The notes under the pieces: generated by a model | Told to the model about the DNA's origin: nothing | What the model saw: only the letters and a program-made list of their open reading frames with translations | The model's database searches: none | Translations under genes and position numbers: made by a program | From: a virus | Direction: 5' to 3' (one strand) | IMG/VR virus record: IMGVR_UViG_3300028571_000158 | Coordinates: 1 to 20,270 of that record | DNA length: 20,270 nt | In this document: positions 5,842-13,207 of the stretch, piece after piece | How positions within the stretch are numbered: position 1 is the stretch's first letter | How the letters are laid out: each line of letters opens with the position of its first letter

Positions 5842-6524
5842 CTGTACTGTCTAACAAGGGCGGCATACTCCTTGGTCAAAAAATACTGTTGCAGGGTCAA
5901 TAAATCTTTTTTATACCACTTAGGATCATTGACCCTAAGATAGCCCTCATCCATCTCAGCTTTACCGGCAACCGGATGCAGATGCTCAATAATCACATCA
6001 GGTAGATACTTTAAACAATTTAAATCAATGCCTAACTGTTTTACAAAGTTATCAAAAAACAGGTGTATGCATCCTGGAAAGGTCATACCTCTTAACTCAT
6101 TAACAAGAGACCTGCTCATTGCATAAGCTGTAGGCAGGTTGCCACCTTGCAAAAGATCATTGCCATAGGCAATACCACTATCAAAACCTATCGCTTCCAT
6201 AAGGGCTTTATCCCAGCCCTGGGTTCTAGGAAGGTGATCATCACCCATGAAAACAAAATAATCATATAAAGGGTATGTAGTAATATCCAAAAGCCTAACC
6301 GCACCATCATTAAGAGACTTAGCACAACCACCTGTTTTATTGTCAGCCGGTAGGCATCTATAGTTTTTTGCATCCTCTTCTTTGACATACTTACTCCAAA
6401 GGACATCATCATTGTCAATTACAAAATAAAGATCTGCCTCTGCACCGGTGTCAATAAAAGCTTGAGCAAGCCGGTAAGCATTTTCAGGTCTGCCCCTTGA
6501 AGGTACTACCACGCAACTCTTCAT
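5838..6524 (-). CDS. glycosyltransferase, GT-A fold, 228 aa
   Basis: The N-terminus KSCVVVPSRGRPENAYRLAQAF is the typical opening of family-2-like transferases. YFVIDNDD (33-40) is the nucleotide-binding strand, and YFVFMGDDHLPRTQGWD (89-105) carries the metal-binding D95-D96. A His pair (EHLHP, H181/H183) near the C-terminus could be the third metal ligand or catalytic-loop residues. This arrangement is seen in phage glycosyltransferases. The stop overlaps the epimerase start by four bases, so the two are translationally coupled. The ATG at 6524 has no clear Shine-Dalgarno sequence and lies 18 bases after the lysis gene. Sugar and acceptor are unknown. Confidence 0.82.
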   Translation of the reverse strand: MKSCVVVPSRGRPENAYRLAQAFIDTGAEADLYFVIDNDDVLWSKYVKEEDAKNYRCLPADNKTGGCAKSLNDGAVRLLDITTYPLYDYFVFMGDDHLPRTQGWDKALMEAIGFDSGIAYGNDLLQGGNLPTAYAMSRSLVNELRGMTFPGCIHLFFDNFVKQLGIDLNCLKYLPDVIIEHLHPVAGKAEMDEGYLRVNDPKWYKKDLLTLQQYFLTKEYAALVRQYR

Positions 6525-6542
6525 GGCAGTAGCGTAGATTGA

Positions 6543-6746
6543 TTACCTACGATTTATGAGCAGGTCATAAAGCGTGTCTAATTTAACCTCTATTTTTGCA
6601 ATCCTGCCCTCTAAATTGTGTTGGCCATTATTATCAGGTTTAAGCTCTGAGAGATAATGTTTGACTAACCACCGGACTGTGGCAACCAAAGAGCCTACAA
6701 TTGTGATTGTAGATACTGCCAAAGCCGCCCAGTCATTCATGCTCAT
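6543..6746 (-). CDS. small membrane protein with C-terminal coiled coil, 67 aa (lysis-associated)
   Basis: One hydrophobic segment (about 7-28, ALAVSTITIVGSLVATVRWL) is followed by a basic hinge, a polar stretch (KPDNNGQHN) and a heptad-like helix (LEGRIAKIEVKLDTLYDLL). This design is common in the second membrane protein of phage lysis cassettes (holin-like, antiholin or membrane-anchor protein). Its ATG shares a base with the stop of the preceding two-helix protein (TAATG). ATG at 6740 is an alternative start. Function is inferred from topology and position behind the endolysin. Confidence 0.65.
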   Translation of the reverse strand: MSMNDWAALAVSTITIVGSLVATVRWLVKHYLSELKPDNNGQHNLEGRIAKIEVKLDTLYDLLINRR

Positions 6747-6937
6747 TAGCTGTTAATACCAAAAGACTTGTCTTGAGGATCAAAGTAGCGTGCCAAAGGT
6801 GCAACCAAGGCACCAGCCAAGATTGATAACTCAGGTTTAACATCTGCAACCAAAGCCAAAACTGTGGTGACAGTGGCGGCGGCAATACTGCGTAGATATG
6901 ACTTAACAATTTCTTTTTGTTTTTTTGTCAGCTTCAT
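6746..6937 (-). CDS. putative holin, 63 aa
   Basis: A short protein with a basic N-terminus (KLTKKQKEIVKSYLR), two hydrophobic helices (about 17-33 and 36-50) joined by a short turn (DVKPELS), and a polar tail. Size, topology and position directly after the peptidase support a class II-like holin that would open the membrane for the endolysin. The ATG overlaps the endolysin stop (ATGA), and AGGA lies seven bases upstream. The helices are only moderately hydrophobic (Ala-rich), so another membrane role is possible. Confidence 0.65.
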   Translation of the reverse strand: MKLTKKQKEIVKSYLRSIAAATVTTVLALVADVKPELSILAGALVAPLARYFDPQDKSFGINS

Positions 6938-7407
6938 AATAATCCTAACTCTTTGATTTTTGTTTTGACCTGATTTTGATTTAAAGCAATCTCAAAGTGC
7001 ATATCATCTTTACGCCTTTTGTAATTGCCACCCCAAGCCAATCCATATTTAGTTATGAGTAAGGTAATTGTATTACGCTGAGCCTGATTAAAGGTATTTG
7101 ACTTGCCCAAAGGATGTTTAATTGCATTTAGATCAATTGCAGTCCCGGATGAATGATTGCTCAATACTTTGTCTGATGATCTAGTCATGCGGAAGGCATA
7201 ACCCCAGTCATCTAATTGGCCTTCATCTATTGGCTCAACCCATTCATGAAAGTCTTTAGCAAAATTGACAAGCAAAGGTGCAACCGCTTTTGCACATGCA
7301 AACTTAATTTTTGTGCCTGGCACAACAAAAGACTCTATACCTAGAGCTTTACGATCTCCACTGGCCGGCCATCCATTAGGGCTAGTGAGTTCTCTAATTA
7401 TTGCCAC
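6934..7407 (-). CDS. M15-type peptidase endolysin (D-Ala-D-Ala/L-Ala-D-Glu family), 157 aa
   Basis: A zinc peptidase of the M15/VanY type that cuts the peptide part of peptidoglycan. The zinc ligands are visible: H85 and D92 in SNHSSGTAIDLNA, and H137 in KDDMHFEI. The WGGNY segment before the last His is also characteristic. There is no separate cell-wall-binding domain and no signal peptide, so it is probably released through the holin encoded next. The start is a GTG; an in-frame stop two codons upstream excludes a longer protein. AGGGAA lies about 18 bases upstream, further than usual, so initiation may be weak or coupled. Substrate bond specificity cannot be told. Confidence 0.88.
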   Translation of the reverse strand: MAIIRELTSPNGWPASGDRKALGIESFVVPGTKIKFACAKAVAPLLVNFAKDFHEWVEPIDEGQLDDWGYAFRMTRSSDKVLSNHSSGTAIDLNAIKHPLGKSNTFNQAQRNTITLLITKYGLAWGGNYKRRKDDMHFEIALNQNQVKTKIKELGLL

Positions 7408-7437
7408 AATTTAAATGCACTATTCCCTAAGATTGTG

Positions 7438-7644
7438 CTAACTCAGTAAGAGTTTGGCTTCGTCTGCGCTTATGCCTAAGCGTTCCAATAAGTCAGCCTT
7501 AGCCTGTGCTTGTGCTTTAATTTGTGTTAATTGTGCCTCAACCGCTTTGTTATCTTTTTCCCATTGAGCATATTCTTCATCGTTCATTTCACGATCGATA
7601 AAGTTTTCTGTATCTGTGTAGATTCTTACCATTGGTTTTGTCAT
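7438..7644 (-). CDS. small fibre-associated accessory protein, 68 aa
   Basis: A short, acidic protein with an N-terminal beta-like part (MVRIYTDTENFIDREMNDEEY) and a long Ala/Gln/Lys helix (about 34-57) ending LLERLGISADEAKLLLS. This design is common for small proteins encoded directly after phage tail fibres and may help fibre folding, but no family is certain. Its ATG overlaps the stop of the fibre-like gene (TAATG). No cysteine, membrane segment or signal peptide is present. Confidence 0.6.
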   Translation of the reverse strand: MTKPMVRIYTDTENFIDREMNDEEYAQWEKDNKAVEAQLTQIKAQAQAKADLLERLGISADEAKLLLS

Positions 7645-8624
7645 TAATTTACTCCGTAGATAAGGACTGTTCCACCCATTGTAGGAGTTGAGCCAGTCAA
7701 GAATGTTAAAGTGCTGATTGCTGTCGTTTCAGTAATATAAGCAATGTTAAAAGTTCTACGAGCAGCGGTGTTTGCTTGATGAACAATAGCAGCCTTTGTG
7801 GTTGCGCTTGTGTTTGCATATTCTGGAAACTCTACTTTACCTGATGAATAATTTGTGCCCGTTACATTGTAGTCAAGCATTCTAAATGATGATGCTGGCG
7901 CATTAATAGTAAAAGTATTGTTTGCATCACTTAAAAAAGCATCACCATAATTATTACCAGTGTTACTATTTACTCTAATAGTAATTTGACCATTAATAGT
8001 TGTAGTAACTCCAAAAAAATGTAAAACCAAACTTTTATACGCCGTGCTAAAACTAGAAGTAGTTGTGGAAGTGCCAGACAAAGTTACTGTCTGGAGCAAA
8101 GTCATACCACCACCACCAGCAGGAGCAGCCCATTTAAGTCCAGTAGCCTCTGAACTATCCGCTACAAGTGTGGTGCCATCTGCGCCAACGGCTAATCTTG
8201 TATCGCTTGTACTAAAGGTGTATAGATCGCCTTTAGTAGTTAGTGGAGATACTGCACCGGTTTGTATAAAGTCATAAAATATTGCAACACCTGTAGATAC
8301 AAAATACAAAATACCTGCATCATTTGTTGGCAGGATTGTACTTCCGGCAGTTGATACTGTAGCTGTACCGGCTGTGACAGTGCAGTTACCACTACCTAGA
8401 TTTTGTATAAATACTGTGTCACCTGCGGCAAACAATCCAGTATTGACTGTGATTGTTGTAGCAGATGTAGATGTCATTGATATTGTTGTACCAGCATCTG
8501 CGGCCACCAAGGTATAACTTGCAGTCTTAGCTGAGGCCGCACCCCCACCCATTGAAGTTTGTTGCAAAGATGTAAGTTGCGCGGCGGTCAAGACTTGACC
8601 GACTGTAAAGGTTTGTTTTGCCAT
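7644..8624 (-). CDS. tail fibre-like / receptor-binding candidate, 326 aa
   Basis: A Thr/Ser/Ala/Gly-rich beta-structured protein. The N-terminus (KQTFTVGQVLTAAQLTSLQQTS) is the usual short attachment part. The segment SPLTTKGDLYTFSTSDTRLA, followed by VGADGTTLVADSSEATGLKW, is a motif often seen in phage fibres ahead of the distal domain. The distal part (about 180-326), after a poly-Gly hinge (GGGG), looks like a jelly-roll-type adhesion domain. Start supported by AGGAG five bases upstream. The gene follows the minor tail protein and precedes a small accessory protein. The receptor is unknown; host-cell glycans are likely by analogy. Confidence 0.75.
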   Translation of the reverse strand: MAKQTFTVGQVLTAAQLTSLQQTSMGGGAASAKTASYTLVAADAGTTISMTSTSATTITVNTGLFAAGDTVFIQNLGSGNCTVTAGTATVSTAGSTILPTNDAGILYFVSTGVAIFYDFIQTGAVSPLTTKGDLYTFSTSDTRLAVGADGTTLVADSSEATGLKWAAPAGGGGMTLLQTVTLSGTSTTTSSFSTAYKSLVLHFFGVTTTINGQITIRVNSNTGNNYGDAFLSDANNTFTINAPASSFRMLDYNVTGTNYSSGKVEFPEYANTSATTKAAIVHQANTAARRTFNIAYITETTAISTLTFLTGSTPTMGGTVLIYGVN

Positions 8625-8631
8625 TGATCTC

Positions 8632-9882
8632 CTAGTAACTCAAACTATCTTCATCTAATAAACCATCTACATCTGAGTCTAGCAAAAAACCCACCGCAAA
8701 GGGTTGCGCACATGAGAATGTAACAGAAAAACTATTAGGTGTGATTGCATATTGAACACCGGCTATAACGCTGTCACTGACCACATTGCCGGCTGGCAAG
8801 GTCTGTGTCACCTGGATAGGATTAAAAATATCTAACTCTAAAGCGGCGGTTACTCTTGCCGGATCATCCTCACCATAGGCATCTACTGTAAGTGAGTTAA
8901 GTTGGATATTAACACCTTGCTCTTTGCGTGAGGCAATAATCATTTGAGCTTGGTTTAGGGCATCTGCCTCTGTCTGCATGATGCCGGATCTAACCCTAGA
9001 GTGTTGAAAATAATTATCAATACTGGCCGTATCGCTTGCAGTCTGATCGGTCAATCCAGTTGGAGTAACTGTTACTTTATTGATCATTTGAAAATCAGAG
9101 ATGTCAAACTCAACCGCTTGATATGTTATATTACCGGATCCATCAACATCTGAAAACTCTGTGAGAGTGCCACCTGATGCAGTGATGATGTCATCCCTTG
9201 ACATAAACTTAACAAAGCCTCTTTGATCAACATACAAAGCCCCGGCCTCTGTCTGCTCTAATTCTTGCAAGGATGAGAGCAAAGATCTTGATGCGCCGGT
9301 ATCTGCCTGGACTGTAGTAGTAGCAGTTGTAGATATGTCTCTCATGCCGCCTGGCCACTCTCCTTGATCTAACAGACTGGTTACTCTTTGAGCTGTGGTC
9401 TGCCCGGCTGATGCACCTGAGACTGTGGTCAAGGTAGTTAAGTTGAGAAGCTGAAAACCATCCACACAATTAAGCGTTACATAGGCTGGGTCAAAGCCGG
9501 TTGGGCTTTGATAATTCCACTCTTGGACATAGAAAGAGCCAAGGTTGTAATTAACATTTAAATAAGATGCGGTGAATCTTATTTTACGCATTGGTTTGAT
9601 TTTGCCATATAAAGATGAACCTGTATTGGCTGGGTTAAAGGTACCAGTCTGATCAATAAAAACTACCTTGGCAGATCCACCAATAAAAGAGTCTGATGAT
9701 CTATTAAAGGCTCTGCGGATAAAACACTGAGTTACAAAGTTTGTTATATCTACAACATCTGCGGCGGCTGTACCCAATACTGCACTGTCCAAAGGTGTTG
9801 CCGGGTCATCCAAGACTAAAGCCGGACTAAAGTTTGCACCCTGAGAAAAATCAATCTCAGCTTTAAATGTTGCGGCTGGCAT
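8632..9882 (-). CDS. minor tail protein, 416 aa
   Basis: A beta-rich protein immediately after the tape measure. It has the region RKIRFTASYLNVNYNLGSFY, then VQEWNYQSPTGFDPAYVTLN (roughly residues 95-140), then CVDGFQLLNL, typical of the tail-tip proteins of Gram-positive siphoviruses. The C-terminal part, with MINKVTVTPTG and QAQMIIASRKEQGVNIQLN, matches the portion that resembles baseplate hub proteins. It would form or cap the distal tail and hold the fibre. The ATG shares a base with the tape-measure stop (TAATG). Whether it is distal-tail or hub protein is not decidable here. Confidence 0.75.
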   Translation of the reverse strand: MPAATFKAEIDFSQGANFSPALVLDDPATPLDSAVLGTAAADVVDITNFVTQCFIRRAFNRSSDSFIGGSAKVVFIDQTGTFNPANTGSSLYGKIKPMRKIRFTASYLNVNYNLGSFYVQEWNYQSPTGFDPAYVTLNCVDGFQLLNLTTLTTVSGASAGQTTAQRVTSLLDQGEWPGGMRDISTTATTTVQADTGASRSLLSSLQELEQTEAGALYVDQRGFVKFMSRDDIITASGGTLTEFSDVDGSGNITYQAVEFDISDFQMINKVTVTPTGLTDQTASDTASIDNYFQHSRVRSGIMQTEADALNQAQMIIASRKEQGVNIQLNSLTVDAYGEDDPARVTAALELDIFNPIQVTQTLPAGNVVSDSVIAGVQYAITPNSFSVTFSCAQPFAVGFLLDSDVDGLLDEDSLSY

Positions 9883-11735
9883 TATCTACCAAGGTTTGTA
9901 AGCTGTGTGACTGCCCCAGTGCGGTTGAGATTGTATAAAACATCCTGGATAACAGATTGCAATTGACCCTCAGAGATGACAGATCCGGCCACATTGATTG
10001 TAACCCTCTGACCCATATCGCCCATACGATCTAAAGGAATGACTGCCTCAGCCCCGGCCTCACCAATTAAGGCTTGGGTTGGCCTAGTAACAATACCCCC
10101 ATCTGCCATTTTAACAGTTCGATTTACCTTATCCTGCAAAGCCAAAATTGTTTTTGTAGCCGCATCTAGTTGCGCAATATTTTGTGAAAAAGGCACATCC
10201 GGCACTTTAACAGTTTGATTTACCTTATCCTGCAAAGCCAAAATTGTTTTTGTAGCCGCATCTAGTTGCGCAATATTTTGTACAAAAGGTGTTGCCTCCT
10301 GAATTGGCACACCTGGCACTTTGACATTTTGCACATAACTCATCATCTTCTTTAATTCTTCATTGGCCTCAAGTAATTTTTGTATGTATAACTCCACGCC
10401 TACTGTAGTCATGCCCCATTTTTTGGCTAGTTCATCAATCTCTTGGGTAGTTATTTTGCCATCCTCAATAACCTTTAAAACATCTGCGTAGCGTTGCGCC
10501 TCATCTACTGCGGCTTTTGTACCCTCTGCAAGTTTTTGCAAAATCTTTACACGCAATTCATCCTCTGCGGATAGTTTGCGACTTAGCGCGGCCTGTAGAT
10601 TGATCCGGTCTAAGTCAAACATTGATTCTAACTCTGCCTTTTTCTTTGCTAAAGCGGCTTGAGCCTGTTGTTCTTTTGTTGTGGCTTTTTGTCTAGCTAA
10701 AATCTGTGCCTGTATTTTTGCAAGGATCTGATCCTGAGTAAGTTTTTTCTTACCAAACTTTTCTTGCAATTCAAGAGCATCTATTGTTAATTGAGACAAA
10801 CCATAATAGCCTTTTGCCTTTAAGACTTGTTCATCCCTTATTTTGATGCCTTGTTTTTCAAGTCTTTGTAAGGTGCCGGTCTCCCCTACTAAACCCTCAA
10901 CCGCAATTTTAAGTATATCTAGATAACCACCCATACCTTTATTAGCAAAAGATCCTGCACCGCCTACAAAGATGTCAGTGAACTGTGTCGCTACGCCTTC
11001 AAGTTTTTTACCAAAAACATCAAGATTATCTGATCCAGTCACGATCAAAGATGCGGCTGTCAAAAATCCTTGACCTAAAGTTTCAGTAGCTTCACCTGCA
11101 CTGATCTGAAAGGATTTTAATTGACCTTCAAAAGTTTGTGTTGATGCCTCTGCCGCCCCTGCATATTTATCAAGATTGATCAAAAGTTTTTCAAAGCCCA
11201 TTGCTTCGGCCTCTGCGGCTGTAAAGCCAAGACCTAAATTACCTATTGCTTTAAAATTACCTACTGCCGCTTTTGTAATTGCATCTAAAACCTGAGTTAA
11301 GTCTGCACCTGTACCGGCTGAAATATCTAAAGATTTTTGAAGGAGATATTGTGAACTGTCAAGATCACCGGTTTGGTTGATCAATTGCCTTAGAGCCGGG
11401 ACAAGCTCATCCTCAGTAACATTTGTTACTCTTTGTAAATTATCTATAAAATCTTTGACATTGGGCAAAAGACCCTCTGCACCAATAGTTTGTAAGGTTA
11501 GCCTTAATTGTTTATCTAACTTTTCTTGAGCCAAGGCCGCTTCAATAGAGTTTTTGCCAAGCTTGAGCAGACCAAAACCGGCGGCTATAGCACCGGCATA
11601 AAGACCGGCTTTTAAAGCCCGGCGACTTTTGGCTACTGTTCTATCAAAACCTTTTAATTCTTTTGTGGCGCGATCTAATCCCTTTTTATCAAACTTGGTT
11701 AAAAAATTGACTACTACATTCTGACTTAGTGCCAT
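9882..11735 (-). CDS. tape measure protein, 617 aa
   Basis: The longest gene of the window. It encodes a mostly helical protein that sets tail length and is ejected with DNA. The N-terminus FDKKGLDRATKELKGFDRTV and a hydrophobic helix (about 43-60) are typical. The centre is rich in Ala/Lys/Glu/Gln coiled coil, and the C-terminus has MADGGIVTRPTQALIGEAGA with EAVIPLDRM, the common tape-measure ending. The length suggests a tail of roughly 90 nm at the usual ratio of about 0.15 nm per residue. Residues about 485-545 hold a duplicated 32-residue unit (see repeat). Ribosome-binding site GAGG precedes the ATG by six bases. Confidence 0.9.
   Translation of the reverse strand: MALSQNVVVNFLTKFDKKGLDRATKELKGFDRTVAKSRRALKAGLYAGAIAAGFGLLKLGKNSIEAALAQEKLDKQLRLTLQTIGAEGLLPNVKDFIDNLQRVTNVTEDELVPALRQLINQTGDLDSSQYLLQKSLDISAGTGADLTQVLDAITKAAVGNFKAIGNLGLGFTAAEAEAMGFEKLLINLDKYAGAAEASTQTFEGQLKSFQISAGEATETLGQGFLTAASLIVTGSDNLDVFGKKLEGVATQFTDIFVGGAGSFANKGMGGYLDILKIAVEGLVGETGTLQRLEKQGIKIRDEQVLKAKGYYGLSQLTIDALELQEKFGKKKLTQDQILAKIQAQILARQKATTKEQQAQAALAKKKAELESMFDLDRINLQAALSRKLSAEDELRVKILQKLAEGTKAAVDEAQRYADVLKVIEDGKITTQEIDELAKKWGMTTVGVELYIQKLLEANEELKKMMSYVQNVKVPGVPIQEATPFVQNIAQLDAATKTILALQDKVNQTVKVPDVPFSQNIAQLDAATKTILALQDKVNRTVKMADGGIVTRPTQALIGEAGAEAVIPLDRMGDMGQRVTINVAGSVISEGQLQSVIQDVLYNLNRTGAVTQLTNLGR
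10110..10281 (-). repeat. tandem 96-bp duplication inside the tape measure gene
   Basis: Bases 10110-10185 and 10206-10281 match at 75 of 76 positions (the only difference is at 10120 versus 10216), with an offset of 96 bases, exactly 32 codons. The spacer between the copies has diverged. The repeated peptide contains QNIAQLDAATKTILALQDKVN, and the linkers read VKVPDVP and, before the first copy, VKVPGVP. The near identity at DNA level points to a recent in-frame duplication that lengthens the tape measure. Confidence 0.9.
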
Positions 11736-11737
11736 TT

Positions 11738-12358
11738 TTAACCTCTAAAGTTTTCGCCTAGATATTTTTTTAATACTCCATAAAGGTTAGCATGAACCTG
11801 TGAAGCCATCTCATAAGCGGCTCTATAAACAAGTCTAGGTTTTTCAGCTTTGCCTACCTTTGCAATAAACAAATTGCTTGCGTCTTTGTTGCGGCTGACT
11901 CTCCTAGTTTTACCTTTACTGCGTGCAGTGCCAAAGCCGGCTAACTCATAAATAATACCTGGGACAGATCTACTCTGTAGAGACAGGGCAGATACGCCAA
12001 ACTCTGCGCCTTTAATGCGTTGCACTTTAGTTTTGGCCTCTGTGATAAAAATGCCTTTTACTACTTCATCTCTTGACCACTGCCATCTTGACTCATTTGT
12101 TTTGCCATAAGTCCTACCCCTATGAGTTGTATCAGTAGCCCAACCCCAAGCCGGTGGATAGTAAGGCTTGGTCTCACGCCACCCAGGAAATACTTGATTA
12201 GGTACAAAACTTTGAGCTTTACGCTGTACTGGTCTGACCGCTTTTTTTAATTCTTGTCTAAACTTTTTGGCTAGTTTTGCATCCATCTCTTTTAACCGGG
12301 CGTTTAGTGCATCAAAGTTTTTGATATAGATAGCATCATTTACTTTGAACTCAACCAT
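11738..12358 (-). CDS. HK97-gp10-like head-tail joining / tail completion protein, 206 aa
   Basis: The N-terminal half has an amphipathic helix LNARLKEMDAKLAKKFRQEL and KKAVRPVQRKAQSFVP, the usual gp10-like pattern of a helix followed by a conserved Ala-x6-P. The C-terminal half has SVPGIIYELAGFGTARSKG and a basic end with YRAAYEMASQVHANLY. Such proteins complete the neck or tail. Unusually, it lies between the tail-assembly chaperone and the tape measure rather than before the major tail protein. Its ATG overlaps the stop of the frameshifted chaperone (TAATG). The whole protein is basic, and a Trp/Tyr-rich loop (YYPPAWGWATD) is inserted in the middle. Confidence 0.7.
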   Translation of the reverse strand: MVEFKVNDAIYIKNFDALNARLKEMDAKLAKKFRQELKKAVRPVQRKAQSFVPNQVFPGWRETKPYYPPAWGWATDTTHRGRTYGKTNESRWQWSRDEVVKGIFITEAKTKVQRIKGAEFGVSALSLQSRSVPGIIYELAGFGTARSKGKTRRVSRNKDASNLFIAKVGKAEKPRLVYRAAYEMASQVHANLYGVLKKYLGENFRG

Positions 12359-12770
12359 TACTTACGCCTCATTGTCTTAGATTGTTGCGCTCTCTCTTGC
12401 AAGATTGCTTTGATGGCAAGATAGATTGCCGGATCAACCTCTAAAAGATCTTTAGGGCTGATACCTGTAGCCACCGACATAGATGCAATCTCCCATATCT
12501 GTCCATGCCGGTCTAGCCATTTTTTGGTTCATACAACAAATCAACATCTACATATTGGTTGATGTAATCGTCACCAAACTCTTTGTCTGTTTTACCTGCC
12601 GCTTTTTCAAGAGCGTGGGCAAACCACCAAAGATCTGACTCAAGTTGTAACTCACCCAACCTCTTACGCCATCCTGTTTTAAACTCAGCTTCAAAACCGA
12701 CCTTTACAGATGGCGTAAGTTCATAAGTAACCTTTTTGCCGTCTTTCTTTGTTATTTCAATTTTGTGCAT
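12358..12770 (-). CDS. tail assembly chaperone, -1 frameshift product (GT-type), about 136 aa
   Basis: The frameshifted long form of the tail assembly chaperone. Ribosomes read residues 1-84 of the short protein, slip one base back at A AAA AAT (12525-12519), and continue with WLDRHGQIWEIASMS and on for 53 codons to a TAA at 12358-12360. The extension contains SPKDLLEVDPAIYLAIKAIL and QERAQQSKTM, a helical T-domain-like ending. The extension frame has no stop and fills exactly the gap between the short ORF and the next gene. The product is expected in minority amounts and recruits the tape measure during tail assembly. Confidence 0.85.
12473..12525 (-). promoter_or_regulatory. -1 programmed ribosomal frameshift signal
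   Basis: The heptamer A AAA AAT (12525-12519) lies in the correct register (X XXY YYZ). It is followed by a six-base spacer (GGCTAG, containing the zero-frame stop) and a possible stem ACCGGCAT/ATGTCGGT (12512-12505 with 12480-12473). The stem has eight pairs including one G-U and a 24-base loop. The heptamer and the open -1 frame are seen directly; the stem as a frameshift stimulator is inferred. Confidence 0.8.
12513..12770 (-). CDS. tail assembly chaperone, short form (G-type), 85 aa
   Basis: The major product of the chaperone gene. The start MHKIEITKKDGKKVTYELTP is beta-like, then FEAEFKTGWRKRLGELQ and SDLWWFAHALEKAAGKTD form the helical core seen in the lambda G-type proteins of actinophages. 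It ends EPKNG at a TAG that directly follows the slippery site. AAGGTGGGAC precedes the ATG, a strong Shine-Dalgarno sequence. Position between major tail protein and tape measure is that of all known chaperone genes of long-tailed phages. The short form is expected in excess over the fused form. Confidence 0.85.
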   Translation of the reverse strand: MHKIEITKKDGKKVTYELTPSVKVGFEAEFKTGWRKRLGELQLESDLWWFAHALEKAAGKTDKEFGDDYINQYVDVDLLYEPKNG

Positions 12771-12784
12771 GTCCCACCTTTTCG

Positions 12785-13192
12785 TTATGCGCTAGTTGAT
12801 TTACTTAAAGCTGTTACCGGAAGAGTCACGCTGGCTGTCATTGCTGAATCTGTTGATCCTGAAATTGGTGTCCACTGGGTAATCAAACAAGACATACTGT
12901 AACTTGGGTTCGTTGCGGAGACTGTACCGGTTACTGGTATTAACTTGATTGCAAGTTTAGTACCAATTGCATCCTCAAAAAGACTATTTACTGATGCGGC
13001 GGCAAAATCATTAAATACTTCCAGCGAAACTGAGCTGACCTCAATCCCACCAATCATATTCTGTACAGTGTCATTCATACTTGTTATAGTTACCGCTTCA
13101 ACTTCTCTATTCAAACTGACTGTAGAGACATGATCGCTGATAGTGGTAGTACCAACAATCACTGCTACTTTGTTGCCCATAAATATTGCCAT
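12785..13192 (-). CDS. major tail protein, 135 aa
   Basis: A short beta-rich protein predicted to form the tail tube. It has VSLNREVEAVTITSMNDTV and EVSSVSLEVFNDFAAASVNS, then SYSMSCLITQWTPISGSTDS near the C-terminus, in line with tail-tube proteins of siphoviruses that carry a single tube domain and no Ig-like addition. AAGGA lies eight bases before the ATG. It stands directly before the chaperone gene, which is the expected order. No membrane segment or signal; one Cys. An Ig-like decoration domain, often fused in related phages, is absent. Confidence 0.85.
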   Translation of the reverse strand: MAIFMGNKVAVIVGTTTISDHVSTVSLNREVEAVTITSMNDTVQNMIGGIEVSSVSLEVFNDFAAASVNSLFEDAIGTKLAIKLIPVTGTVSATNPSYSMSCLITQWTPISGSTDSAMTASVTLPVTALSKSTSA

Positions 13193-13207
13193 GGGGTTTA
13201 TCCTTTC

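Noticed and set aside
6188-6418. Minus-strand ORF within the glycosyltransferase, Met-rich
   Set aside because: It is a second frame inside a gene with clear glycosyltransferase motifs; it has no ribosome-binding site or recognisable fold.
10110-10281. Direct repeats as a CRISPR-like array
   Set aside because: There are only two copies, both in frame inside the tape measure gene, and the intervening 20 bases are a diverged part of the same unit.
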